64,000 nucleotides of DNA, from assembly GCA_039714555.1 (NCBI GenBank), contig JBDLJB010000007.1:44628-108627 (forward strand). Direction: 5' to 3'. The notes below the pieces were generated by a model. The model searched no databases. It had not been told where the DNA came from and saw only the letters and a list, made by a program, of their open reading frames with translations. The stretch is from Namhaeicola sp039714555 (GTDB lineage: Bacteria; Bacteroidota; Bacteroidia; Flavobacteriales; Flavobacteriaceae). Numbering within the stretch: the stretch's first letter is position 1; every line of letters begins with the position of its first letter. Below, piece after piece: positions 34,044-40,986 of this stretch. Position numbers and translations under genes: made by a program.

Positions 34044-36212
34044 TTAATTTTTTGGCCTTCCTGAAGGTCTTTTTGATTCGTATAACGCTTTACGCGGAAT
34101 TAATTTGGCACTTACCACACCTTTATTTACTGTAACGCTTAACGGTGATTGCAGAGCCGGTAAAGATCCTTTCATTACATTATTAGCTGAATCTCCTTCG
34201 AATCCTAAATAACCATATTTACCATAGTGTAACAATTTGCTTGATAATGCTTTGATTGCTGTATCAGAATTTGAACCAACAAAACCGACACTTTGCATAT
34301 TATTTTCTGCATTTGGAATTGCATAGACCAATGCTCCGGTTTCTGATAAGTTCTTTATCATTTCCATACTTGCAGCATCAAAATGAGCACTATAAGTAGT
34401 TTGCAGATCTTTGTTGTAAAATTTATTTTGGTAACCTAAGATCCATACTGATTGATCTTGAGGTATTGCTTTTAAATCTGCATCACTAACAATTACTACA
34501 GCTTTACCTTGAGCTTCTTGAGTAGCTTTCCATGTTTTTGCCATTTCCTCATAAGCAGTTTTATTTTCACTTCCGACAGGAATAATTATCGTAGATTGTT
34601 TTGCTCCAAAAACTTGTGATAATGATGCAGGAACCTCGTCTCTATCAACCCTCCTCATCAAATTGAATTGTGGGTCAATTTCAATCTTCAATGGTTTTTG
34701 AGATAATTCTACCGTATAATTTTGAGATTTTTTATCCATTGCCATCTTCTTCCAGATAACCTGATCATTTCCTTCAGTAAAAATCGCCACAGGTACATTT
34801 AAGTTAAAAACCTCTTCTTTTTGAATCTGATTTAATGTAAATAAAAGCTTGTTACCATTTGTTTTTACATTGGTTATTTTTAATGTTGGCGCTCCTTTTC
34901 TATCGATCCATTGCGCAAAGAAACTACTTAGATCTTTTCCTGTAATTTCTTCAAAACTTTTTTGAATTGCCGAAAAAGACACTTTTATAAATTCATTATC
35001 TGCATAGAATTTTTGATAAGCTTTTAAAAATGCCTCATCACCAAATTCATAACGCAACATATTATTTACCATTAATACTTTCCCATAACCAATTGCTTCT
35101 TCAGCAGAATTATTTCTATTTATAAATTGATTTATTGGAAAATCATTGTCATCGTTAACATAATCTGTGAATTTTTGTAAGGTGTTTCTACGGTAAGTGG
35201 CACCATTTCCTCTTTGCTCTTGCATTAGGTGATCAGCCATATAAGCAGTAATTCCTTCACACCAATTTCCACCATTCTTATAATCAACAAAAACACCGTT
35301 ACCCCAATAATTATGCAATAACTCATGAGGATATGATGAATACAATATCCATGGAAAACGTATTACTTTTTCTCCTAACAGTGTAAATGAAGGCATTCCG
35401 TATCCTGTTTCCCAAAAGTTCTCAACCAAAGCAAATTTTGTATAAGGATATTTACCGATCAATGTTTCATACATTTGAATATAGCCACTGGTAATACCTA
35501 AATATTTTTGTGCTAATTCTTCATCAGGAGTCCTTAAGAAAGCCTGTACTTCTACTTCACCAGATTTTCTTGAATATTCTGTCCATTTTGCTGCTATTAA
35601 ATATATTTCATCCATTGGCTCCGGTGAATTATATGAAATTACTTTTTTCCCATCTATTACTTCATTCTTCTTACGATCACCTTGAGATACTACAGACCAA
35701 CCATCATTAATTGTTACATCCAATTTAAAAGTTGAAAGTAGATCATCATTAAATTTTGGTGTCCAATAAGTAGAGTTTGCCATATATACTCCATTTTCAG
35801 AAATAACTCCTTTGGTTTCACTAAACCCTCTGGCATACTCTGCAGCTGATTGTTTTATTTCATCTTTCACCAATCCTTTATAATATATTGTAAATGAATT
35901 GTCTTTAGATTTATTAAATACTAATTTGTATTTATTTACATAAAAATTGGTTAGTGTATCATTATTAACCAAGTTTTCGATATTTGCTCCAATTATTTTA
36001 TCAATTTTTAAATTTTTATTTAAATAAAATTCTACACTTTTATTTACAATTAAAGAATTGGGTAGTGTAATATGATCTTTTATTTCGAGAAAAGATTTTG
36101 ATACATCAATATTAGCTTCAATATCTTGATGTTCATAATGTGTTTGCGCATTAATCAATTGCGCAACAATCAATAAAAAACTTACTAGAATTATTTTCTT
36201 ATACTTATTCAT
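34044..36212 (-). CDS. M1-family metallopeptidase
   Basis: 722 residues with a signal peptide (ending VAQLINAQ). The zinc motif is HELLH followed 18 residues later by E (GNWCEGI), the HExxH-x18-E of gluzincin M1 aminopeptidases. The usual GxMEN exopeptidase motif is not obvious; ETGYGMPSFTLLGEKV occupies that place. The N-terminal beta domain and C-terminal extension are present. Its promoter at 36246-36274 is overlapped by a paired palindromic operator, so it is probably regulated by the adjacent HTH protein. Confidence 0.87.
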   Translation of the reverse strand: MNKYKKIILVSFLLIVAQLINAQTHYEHQDIEANIDVSKSFLEIKDHITLPNSLIVNKSVEFYLNKNLKIDKIIGANIENLVNNDTLTNFYVNKYKLVFNKSKDNSFTIYYKGLVKDEIKQSAAEYARGFSETKGVISENGVYMANSTYWTPKFNDDLLSTFKLDVTINDGWSVVSQGDRKKNEVIDGKKVISYNSPEPMDEIYLIAAKWTEYSRKSGEVEVQAFLRTPDEELAQKYLGITSGYIQMYETLIGKYPYTKFALVENFWETGYGMPSFTLLGEKVIRFPWILYSSYPHELLHNYWGNGVFVDYKNGGNWCEGITAYMADHLMQEQRGNGATYRRNTLQKFTDYVNDDNDFPINQFINRNNSAEEAIGYGKVLMVNNMLRYEFGDEAFLKAYQKFYADNEFIKVSFSAIQKSFEEITGKDLSSFFAQWIDRKGAPTLKITNVKTNGNKLLFTLNQIQKEEVFNLNVPVAIFTEGNDQVIWKKMAMDKKSQNYTVELSQKPLKIEIDPQFNLMRRVDRDEVPASLSQVFGAKQSTIIIPVGSENKTAYEEMAKTWKATQEAQGKAVVIVSDADLKAIPQDQSVWILGYQNKFYNKDLQTTYSAHFDAASMEMIKNLSETGALVYAIPNAENNMQSVGFVGSNSDTAIKALSSKLLHYGKYGYLGFEGDSANNVMKGSLPALQSPLSVTVNKGVVSAKLIPRKALYESKRPSGRPKN

Positions 36213-36245
36213 TTTAATTAATTTATTTTCTTATTAAAAATTAAG

Positions 36246-36274
36246 CAAATATATACATTTTTATCGTTTAACAA
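36246..36274 (-). promoter_or_regulatory. Promoter of the M1 peptidase gene
   Basis: On the minus strand, TTG (36274-36272), 18 bp, TATATTTG (36253-36246). The TTG lies inside operator palindrome 36262-36276. Confidence 0.55.
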
Positions 36275-36297
36275 TAATCTTTTATTGTTTTTCAATA
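36262..36297. promoter_or_regulatory. Paired palindromic operator A
   Basis: Two 15-bp palindromes of form TATYG-N5-CAATA: TATCG-TTTAA-CAATA at 36262-36276 and TATTG-TTTTT-CAATA at 36283-36297. Their starts are exactly 21 bp apart, two helical turns. The first covers the -33 box of the M1 peptidase promoter, consistent with repression. Operator B has the same build. Confidence 0.55.
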
Positions 36298-36528
36298 TTA
36301 TATCTTATTTTTAATATTTTTTTCACTACTAACATATTCCAATAAATCAGAAGGTTGACAATGCAGTTCAGTGCAAATAAGCTCTAAGGTAGAAAACCGA
36401 ATTGCCTTTGCTTTTCCTTTTTTTAAAATTGAAAGATTCGCTATAGTAATTCCAATTCTTTCAGACAACTCTGTAAGCGTCATTTTATTTTCAGCTAATT
36501 GTACATCTAAATGGGTAACTATGGGCAT
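36298..36528 (-). CDS. Cro/C1-type HTH regulator, copy 1
   Basis: 76 residues, a single helix-turn-helix domain of the short YozG-like type: MTLTELSERIGITIANLSIL is the HTH and KGKAKAIRFSTLELICTEL the following helices. It is a close paralogue of the gene at 36638-36853. Its own promoter is overlapped by operator B, suggesting autoregulation. Short regulators of this class are commonly found beside DUF2975 membrane proteins, as here. Confidence 0.9.
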   Translation of the reverse strand: MPIVTHLDVQLAENKMTLTELSERIGITIANLSILKKGKAKAIRFSTLELICTELHCQPSDLLEYVSSEKNIKNKI

Positions 36529-36568
36529 TTTTAAAGGAATAATCTATAATGAAAAATTAAAAACTTTT

Positions 36569-36598
36569 CAAAATTATAAATATTTTATTGATAAACAA
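36569..36598 (-). promoter_or_regulatory. Promoter of HTH copy 1
   Basis: On the minus strand, TTG (36598-36596), 19 bp, TAATTTTG (36576-36569). The TTG lies inside palindrome 36586-36600, the same geometry as at the M1 peptidase promoter. Confidence 0.55.
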
Positions 36599-36621
36599 TA
36601 ATTTTTTATCGTTTTTCAATA
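36586..36621. promoter_or_regulatory. Paired palindromic operator B
   Basis: TATTG-ATAAA-CAATA at 36586-36600 and TATCG-TTTTT-CAATA at 36607-36621, again 21 bp apart. It lies between the two HTH genes, upstream of copy 1. Operators A and B share flanking bases at a 324-bp offset, so both belong to the duplicated unit. Confidence 0.55.
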
Positions 36622-36637
36622 TTTATATACAAAGATA

Positions 36638-36853
36638 TTAGGATTTTTTTTCCGGAGTAAATTCTAATAAATCGCCGGGGGTACAATTTAATTCTTTACA
36701 AATAAGTTCTAAAGTAGAGAACCTTATCGCTCTTGCTTTTCCACTTTTTAAAATTGAAAGGTTAGCTATGGTAATGCCGATCTTTTCAGAAAGTTCTGTT
36801 AGTGACATTTTATTTTTTGCCAATTGTACATCTAAATTAGTTATGATAGGCAT
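36638..36853 (-). CDS. Cro/C1-type HTH regulator, copy 2
   Basis: 71 residues, about four fifths identical to copy 1, with the HTH MSLTELSEKIGITIANLSIL fully kept. The C-terminal tails differ (TPEKKS against VSSEKNIKNKI). It starts 4 bases after the DUF2975 stop, so it is the second gene of that operon. Either protein could bind the nearby operators, alone or as heterodimers. Confidence 0.9.
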   Translation of the reverse strand: MPIITNLDVQLAKNKMSLTELSEKIGITIANLSILKSGKARAIRFSTLELICKELNCTPGDLLEFTPEKKS

Positions 36854-36857
36854 AATA

Positions 36858-37487
36858 TTAAATGGTAAGTTCTTGATCTTTTTGTAATTCTATTCCTCTT
36901 AAAAATACAATACTAATTACAAAAACCAAGATCCCTAATAATATGGTTTGATAATCAATATGAAGCTCATTTTTAATAATAATATTTTCAATATGAATAG
37001 TTTTTGAGATCATCCTATCGGTTAAGTAATGTATAATTTCAGGAATTATTGCCAAAGCAATTATTGAAAACCCGATCTTTTTAATTAACATTCCATTTTC
37101 GGGAATAAAAAATTGATTTGAAGTAAGATTTTTAAAAATTTTTCGTAAAAAATAGAGTATCAATAAATACATAAATGTATCTATAAAAGCAGCTAAAATT
37201 CGCAAATAAATAAAATTCTGATTAAAATCATCAATATGCAATCGTCCCTCTCCATTGGTAAGTTTAATATTGTATTCTTCTCCATTATAAATTAGTGGTT
37301 GTAAAAAATCTATCTTAGAAAAATGTATCTTAAATCCTTTTAAGAGATTAATATCAAAAAAATCAACTTTTATTATTAGTAATAAAGTATAAACAATTAA
37401 AAGAATTAGAATTAACCATTGTAGTATCCAAAAAATATTTATTATGGATTTGCTTAAAATTAAAAGTTTACGATTTCCTAATAACAT
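36858..37487 (-). CDS. DUF2975 membrane protein
   Basis: 209 residues from the ATG at 37487. It has four hydrophobic helices: near the N-terminus, around LAAFIDTFMYLLILYFL, around MLIKKIGFSIIALAIIPEII, and near the C-terminus (TILLGILVFVISIVFLRGIE). The layout and pairing with a short Cro-type regulator match DUF2975 proteins. Function is unknown; a membrane sensor or anti-regulator for the HTH protein is a guess. A longer start at 37562 would run into the divergent promoter region. Confidence 0.8.
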   Translation of the reverse strand: MLLGNRKLLILSKSIINIFWILQWLILILLIVYTLLLIIKVDFFDINLLKGFKIHFSKIDFLQPLIYNGEEYNIKLTNGEGRLHIDDFNQNFIYLRILAAFIDTFMYLLILYFLRKIFKNLTSNQFFIPENGMLIKKIGFSIIALAIIPEIIHYLTDRMISKTIHIENIIIKNELHIDYQTILLGILVFVISIVFLRGIELQKDQELTI

Positions 37488-37541
37488 AATTAAGTTTTGA
37501 TTTGTAATATTATAGAAAAAATACATATAAAAAAAGAAAAT

Positions 37542-37572
37542 TTGATATTTCCACAATAACAATTTACATTTA
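37542..37572 (+). promoter_or_regulatory. Promoter of the DUF4252 gene
   Basis: TTG 37542-37544, 20 bp, TACATTTA 37565-37572. Transcript start near 37579, about 32 bases before the start codon. Confidence 0.5.
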
Positions 37573-37610
37573 CATTAATTATTTAAAAAAAATCATTCTA
37601 AACCAATCTT

Positions 37611-38102
37611 ATGAAAAATAACTTTCGTGTTTTATTACTTATTATAATTATAAACATCCTATCGTGTTCAAGTTCTCAATCATTCAATAATTTTTACAAC
37701 CATCATAAAAATGATAATAATGTTAGTTCTTTTCAAGTACCAAGTTATTTAAGATCACTTATTAAAAATGCTTCTCCTGAATTAAATGATATTTTTAAAA
37801 ATGTTAAAGAATTCAAATCAATTTCTTTTACTGATTGTTCTTTACAACAAAGCAATCAAATAAATGATGAAATAAACATGATTACAAAAAATTACACTGA
37901 TGTTCGTCGCAAAAATACTGAAGAAAAAAGATCTTTAGTTTCTGTAAAGGAAAAAGGTGATGTAATTAAAGAAATGATTATCCATACCAGCAAAAACAAC
38001 AACCATTTTATATTATTTTTAAAAGGTAATTTTGACCCTGAAAGAATTCAAAGTTTAGCAAATGAAAATGAATTAAATGATTTATATGATATAAATTTAT
38101 AA
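37611..38102 (+). CDS. DUF4252 lipoprotein
   Basis: 163 residues. The signal peptide ends NILSC with lipobox cysteine and a Ser-rich linker. The mature part follows the DUF4252 pattern: FNNFYNHHK, a Lys/Glu-rich middle, SLVSVKEKGDVIKEMIIHTS and HFILFLKGNFDPERIQSL. DUF4252 proteins are small exported Bacteroidota proteins of unknown function. It is followed by the DUF481-like barrel gene 21 bases on, probably in one operon, which suggests a shared envelope role. Confidence 0.75.
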   Translation: MKNNFRVLLLIIIINILSCSSSQSFNNFYNHHKNDNNVSSFQVPSYLRSLIKNASPELNDIFKNVKEFKSISFTDCSLQQSNQINDEINMITKNYTDVRRKNTEEKRSLVSVKEKGDVIKEMIIHTSKNNNHFILFLKGNFDPERIQSLANENELNDLYDINL

Positions 38103-38123
38103 TATATCTCAATAATTTGTTAA

Positions 38124-38879
38124 ATGATTAAAAAATTCTTTTTTCCTATACTATTAGTTATTGTAATTAATGCAAATGCACAAGTATTAAATATTGAACA
38201 TCTACGAATAGTAAATGATTCTACAGGATTTGCAGGTTCAATAGGTATCAACTTACAATTAATTAAAAATACAAAAGACATTTTTATATTTGGAAATACA
38301 ATTTATGCTCAATATAGGAAAAAAGAGCACCTAATATTTTTAATTAATAATATTTCTTACAAAAAGATAAATGATGAAGATATTATCAATAAAGGTACAA
38401 TGCATCTACGCTATAATTATAAGTTAAATGATATTGTTACTTTAGAAGCCTTAGGACAATTACAATACAATACCATTTCTAAAATTGAAATGCGGCAACT
38501 CATTGGAGGAGGTACACGTTTTAAAATAACTGAAAAAGAAAAATATAAAATTTATCTGGGTACTATCTTAATGCATGAATATGAAAAAATTAATAATGAA
38601 CCCAATATCTTTAATAATGATTTTAGGTTTAGTGGTTATTTATCAGTAAGATTATACCCAACTCAAAATATTATTTTCACAAGTACTACCTTTTATCAAC
38701 CAAGGTTAGATAATTTTAATGATTACCGTATCTATAATCAAAATTCCTTTTCAATTAAAGTATTTAAAAAATTATCACTTCAATTAACATACATTATCAG
38801 TTATGACACTTTTCCTGCTGAAGCAATACCTAAAACTCAATACGAATTACTCAATGGTTTAGTCTATACTTTTGACTGA
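38124..38879 (+). CDS. DUF481-like outer-membrane beta-barrel protein
   Basis: 251 residues with signal peptide (ending VINANA). The mature part shows alternating hydrophobic/polar beta strands ending in a C-terminal aromatic (NGLVYTFD), as in outer-membrane barrels. The pattern NKGTMHLRYNYKLND, TLEALGQLQYN and the final LQLTYIISYDTFPAEAIPKT match DUF481 proteins, thought to be small outer-membrane barrels of unknown ligand. Confidence 0.72.
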   Translation: MIKKFFFPILLVIVINANAQVLNIEHLRIVNDSTGFAGSIGINLQLIKNTKDIFIFGNTIYAQYRKKEHLIFLINNISYKKINDEDIINKGTMHLRYNYKLNDIVTLEALGQLQYNTISKIEMRQLIGGGTRFKITEKEKYKIYLGTILMHEYEKINNEPNIFNNDFRFSGYLSVRLYPTQNIIFTSTTFYQPRLDNFNDYRIYNQNSFSIKVFKKLSLQLTYIISYDTFPAEAIPKTQYELLNGLVYTFD

Positions 38880-39024
38880 AATAATATGTAATATTTGTTA
38901 CACATATTTATTGTTTAATTTTCAACTTTTTGATTTTCAGTTCTTAGTATTTTTACTCTTTTGGTTATTATATTTTTATTAGAATTTATCTTTTTTTATT
39001 TTCAAATTTTAACAATATATAATA

Positions 39025-39126
39025 ATAAACAGCGTTGTATAAACTCATAAGTTTTTATTTAATAAAACTTGGGAAAATTGTTATTGTTAAAGAAAAAAAC
39101 TCTTCAATAAAATGGAGAGTTTTTTG
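39025..39126 (+). ncRNA. Small RNA-like element, copy 1
   Basis: 102 nt, nearly identical to 39182-39283, in a 573-base gap without protein genes. It has a first hairpin (AAGTTTT 39049-39055 with AAAACTT 39064-39070), a linker containing GGGAAAATTGTTATTGTTAA, and a terminator hairpin. Conservation covers the whole unit. No convincing promoter is seen, and the reading frame is not shared between copies. The rest of the gap (38880-39024 and 39284-39452) shows nothing I can name. Confidence 0.5.
39094..39125 (+). terminator. Terminator in copy 1
   Basis: ACTCTTC 39099-39105 pairs with GGAGAGT 39114-39120 (one T-G wobble), followed by T residues. Confidence 0.75.
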
Positions 39127-39181
39127 GTTATAAAATCTCCCCATTTACCATGATTTTATAATAGATTTACAATATAAAAAT

Positions 39182-39283
39182 ATAAACAGCGTTGTATAAA
39201 TTCATAAGTTTTTTATTTAATAAAACTTGGGAAAATTGTTATTGTTAAAGAAAAAAACTCTCCGGTAAAAGGAGAGTTTTTTG
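39182..39283 (+). ncRNA. Small RNA-like element, copy 2
   Basis: 102 nt. Over the first ~78 bases it differs from copy 1 by one substitution and one extra T. Hairpin 1: AAGTTTT 39206-39212 with AAAACTT 39222-39228. In hairpin 2 the loop has changed but the stem is kept, with a C where copy 1 has T, turning a G-U pair into G-C. This supports RNA structure. Confidence 0.5.
39251..39282 (+). terminator. Terminator in copy 2
   Basis: ACTCTCC 39257-39263 pairs perfectly with GGAGAGT 39271-39277, followed by six T. Confidence 0.8.
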
Positions 39284-39452
39284 TTTGCAAAATACTTTGT
39301 TTTTTATATTGATTATTTGATCTGAAAACCCACATTTTTAAATTCACAAAAGAGAAAAAACCATAAATGATCAAAATAAAAAATTCATTTTTTTAAACAT
39401 TAATTAAAGTCTACTCCATCTTTTTTAATATTTTAGCAGTATAGTAAATTAT

Positions 39453-40193
39453 ATGATCTATTTACACAACATAGGAAAATATTTTTTAATGCTTGGTCAG
39501 GTTTTTAGAAGACCTCAAAAGAAAGTCATTTTTAGAGAAAATTTTTTTAAAGAAATAGAAGAACTTGGTTTAAAATCTATAGGCATTGTTGCATTCATTT
39601 CATTTTTTGTTGGAGGTGTTGTTGCGATTCAAACTGGTTTAAATGTTGACAATCCCTGGATACCAAAATATTTAATCGGTTTTGCTACAAAACGTTCAAT
39701 TATTTTAGAATTTGCTCCAACTTTTATGTCGATAATACTCGCTGGAAAAGTAGGTTCATATATTACTTCAAGTATTGGAACCATGCGTGTTACAGAGCAA
39801 ATAGACGCACTAGAGGTAATGGGTGTCAATACATTGAACCATTTGGTTTTACCCAAAGTTATGGCTACAGTATTATTTTATCCTTTTATAATTGTTTTGG
39901 CAATGATATTGGGTATCTTCGGTGGATGGTTTGCTGGAATTGTAACCGATTTATATACTTTAGATAATTATATTGAAGGAATTCGACTTGATTTTAAACC
40001 TTATTTAATTCGTTATGCTTTGACCAAAACAATGGTTTTTGCTTTTCTTATAGCTACTATTCCATCTTATTATGGTTATTATGTAAAGGGAGGTTCAATC
40101 GAAGTAGGAAAAGCGAGTACTAAAGCAGTAGTATGGACAAGTATTGTTATTATTGTTTTTAATTATTTTTTAACCCAAATGCTATTAGGATAA
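39453..40193 (+). CDS. mlaE: MlaE-type ABC transporter permease
   Basis: 246 residues with about six helices. Motifs GIVAFISFFVGGVVAIQTGL, LEFAPTFMSIILAGKVGSYI and IGTMRVTEQIDALEVMGVN are those of MlaE permeases, which move phospholipids between inner and outer membrane. The ATPase gene begins directly after the stop (TAAATG), so the two form one operon. No MlaD/MCE gene is adjacent. Confidence 0.95.
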   Translation: MIYLHNIGKYFLMLGQVFRRPQKKVIFRENFFKEIEELGLKSIGIVAFISFFVGGVVAIQTGLNVDNPWIPKYLIGFATKRSIILEFAPTFMSIILAGKVGSYITSSIGTMRVTEQIDALEVMGVNTLNHLVLPKVMATVLFYPFIIVLAMILGIFGGWFAGIVTDLYTLDNYIEGIRLDFKPYLIRYALTKTMVFAFLIATIPSYYGYYVKGGSIEVGKASTKAVVWTSIVIIVFNYFLTQMLLG

Positions 40194-40955
40194 ATGATAG
40201 AAGTAAGCAATATACATAAGTCGTTTGGAGATCAACATGTTTTAAAAGGTATTTCAACAACTTTTACAAAAGGAGAAACCAGTTTAATTATTGGTTCGAG
40301 TGGTTCAGGTAAAACTGTGTTTTTAAAATGCTTATTGGGTTTATTTGATCCTGATCAAGGCGATATCTCTTATGATGGAAGGCACTATAGCAAGATGGGT
40401 AATAAAGAAAAAAGAGAATTGCGAAAAGAAATGGGTATGGTATTTCAAAGCGGTGCACTTTTTGACTCGGAAACAATTGAAAATAACATCATGTTCCCTT
40501 TAAAAATGTTTACAGATCAAAGTGAAGAGGAAATTCTAGATAGAGTAAATTTTGTTTTAAATAGAGTACACCTTGAAAATGTTAACAAAAAATTTCCTGC
40601 AGAACTTTCCGGAGGTATGCAAAAACGTGTTGCCATTGCCAGAGCAATAGTAATGAATCCAAAATATTTATTTTGCGATGAACCTAATTCTGGTCTTGAT
40701 CCTAGAACAGCAATTGTAATTGATAATCTAATTCAGGAAATAACCGATGAATATCAAATAATTACAATTATTAATACACATGATATGAATTCAGTCATGG
40801 AAATTGGAGAAAAAATAATCTTCTTAAAAGATGGTTTAAAAGCTTGGGAAGGTTCTTCAAGAACTATATTTAAAACTGATAATGAAGCTGTAACCGATTT
40901 TGTTTATTCTTCTGATCTGTTTAAAAAAGTAAGAGAAGTTTATAATAAAAGTTAA
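40194..40955 (+). CDS. mlaF: MlaF-type ABC transporter ATPase
   Basis: 253 residues. Walker A GSSGSGKTV, Q-loop MVFQSGALFD, signature LSGGMQKRVAIARAIV, Walker B YLFCDEPNSGLDP and H-loop NTHDM are all present. The LSGGMQ(K/R)RVA form is typical of MlaF. It energises lipid transport by MlaE. The C-terminus (NEAVTDFVYSSDLFKKVREV) resembles the MlaF tail. The start abuts the mlaE stop. Confidence 0.95.
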   Translation: MIEVSNIHKSFGDQHVLKGISTTFTKGETSLIIGSSGSGKTVFLKCLLGLFDPDQGDISYDGRHYSKMGNKEKRELRKEMGMVFQSGALFDSETIENNIMFPLKMFTDQSEEEILDRVNFVLNRVHLENVNKKFPAELSGGMQKRVAIARAIVMNPKYLFCDEPNSGLDPRTAIVIDNLIQEITDEYQIITIINTHDMNSVMEIGEKIIFLKDGLKAWEGSSRTIFKTDNEAVTDFVYSSDLFKKVREVYNKS

Positions 40956-40986
40956 TTGAATAAAATTTAATTCCAGTTTTAACTGT

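Noticed and set aside
36371..36601. Forward-strand frame over HTH copy 1
   Set aside because: Antisense to a clear HTH gene and its operator region.
39036..39126. TTG-initiated peptide in small-RNA copy 1
   Set aside because: The frame is broken by the extra T in copy 2, so coding is not conserved.
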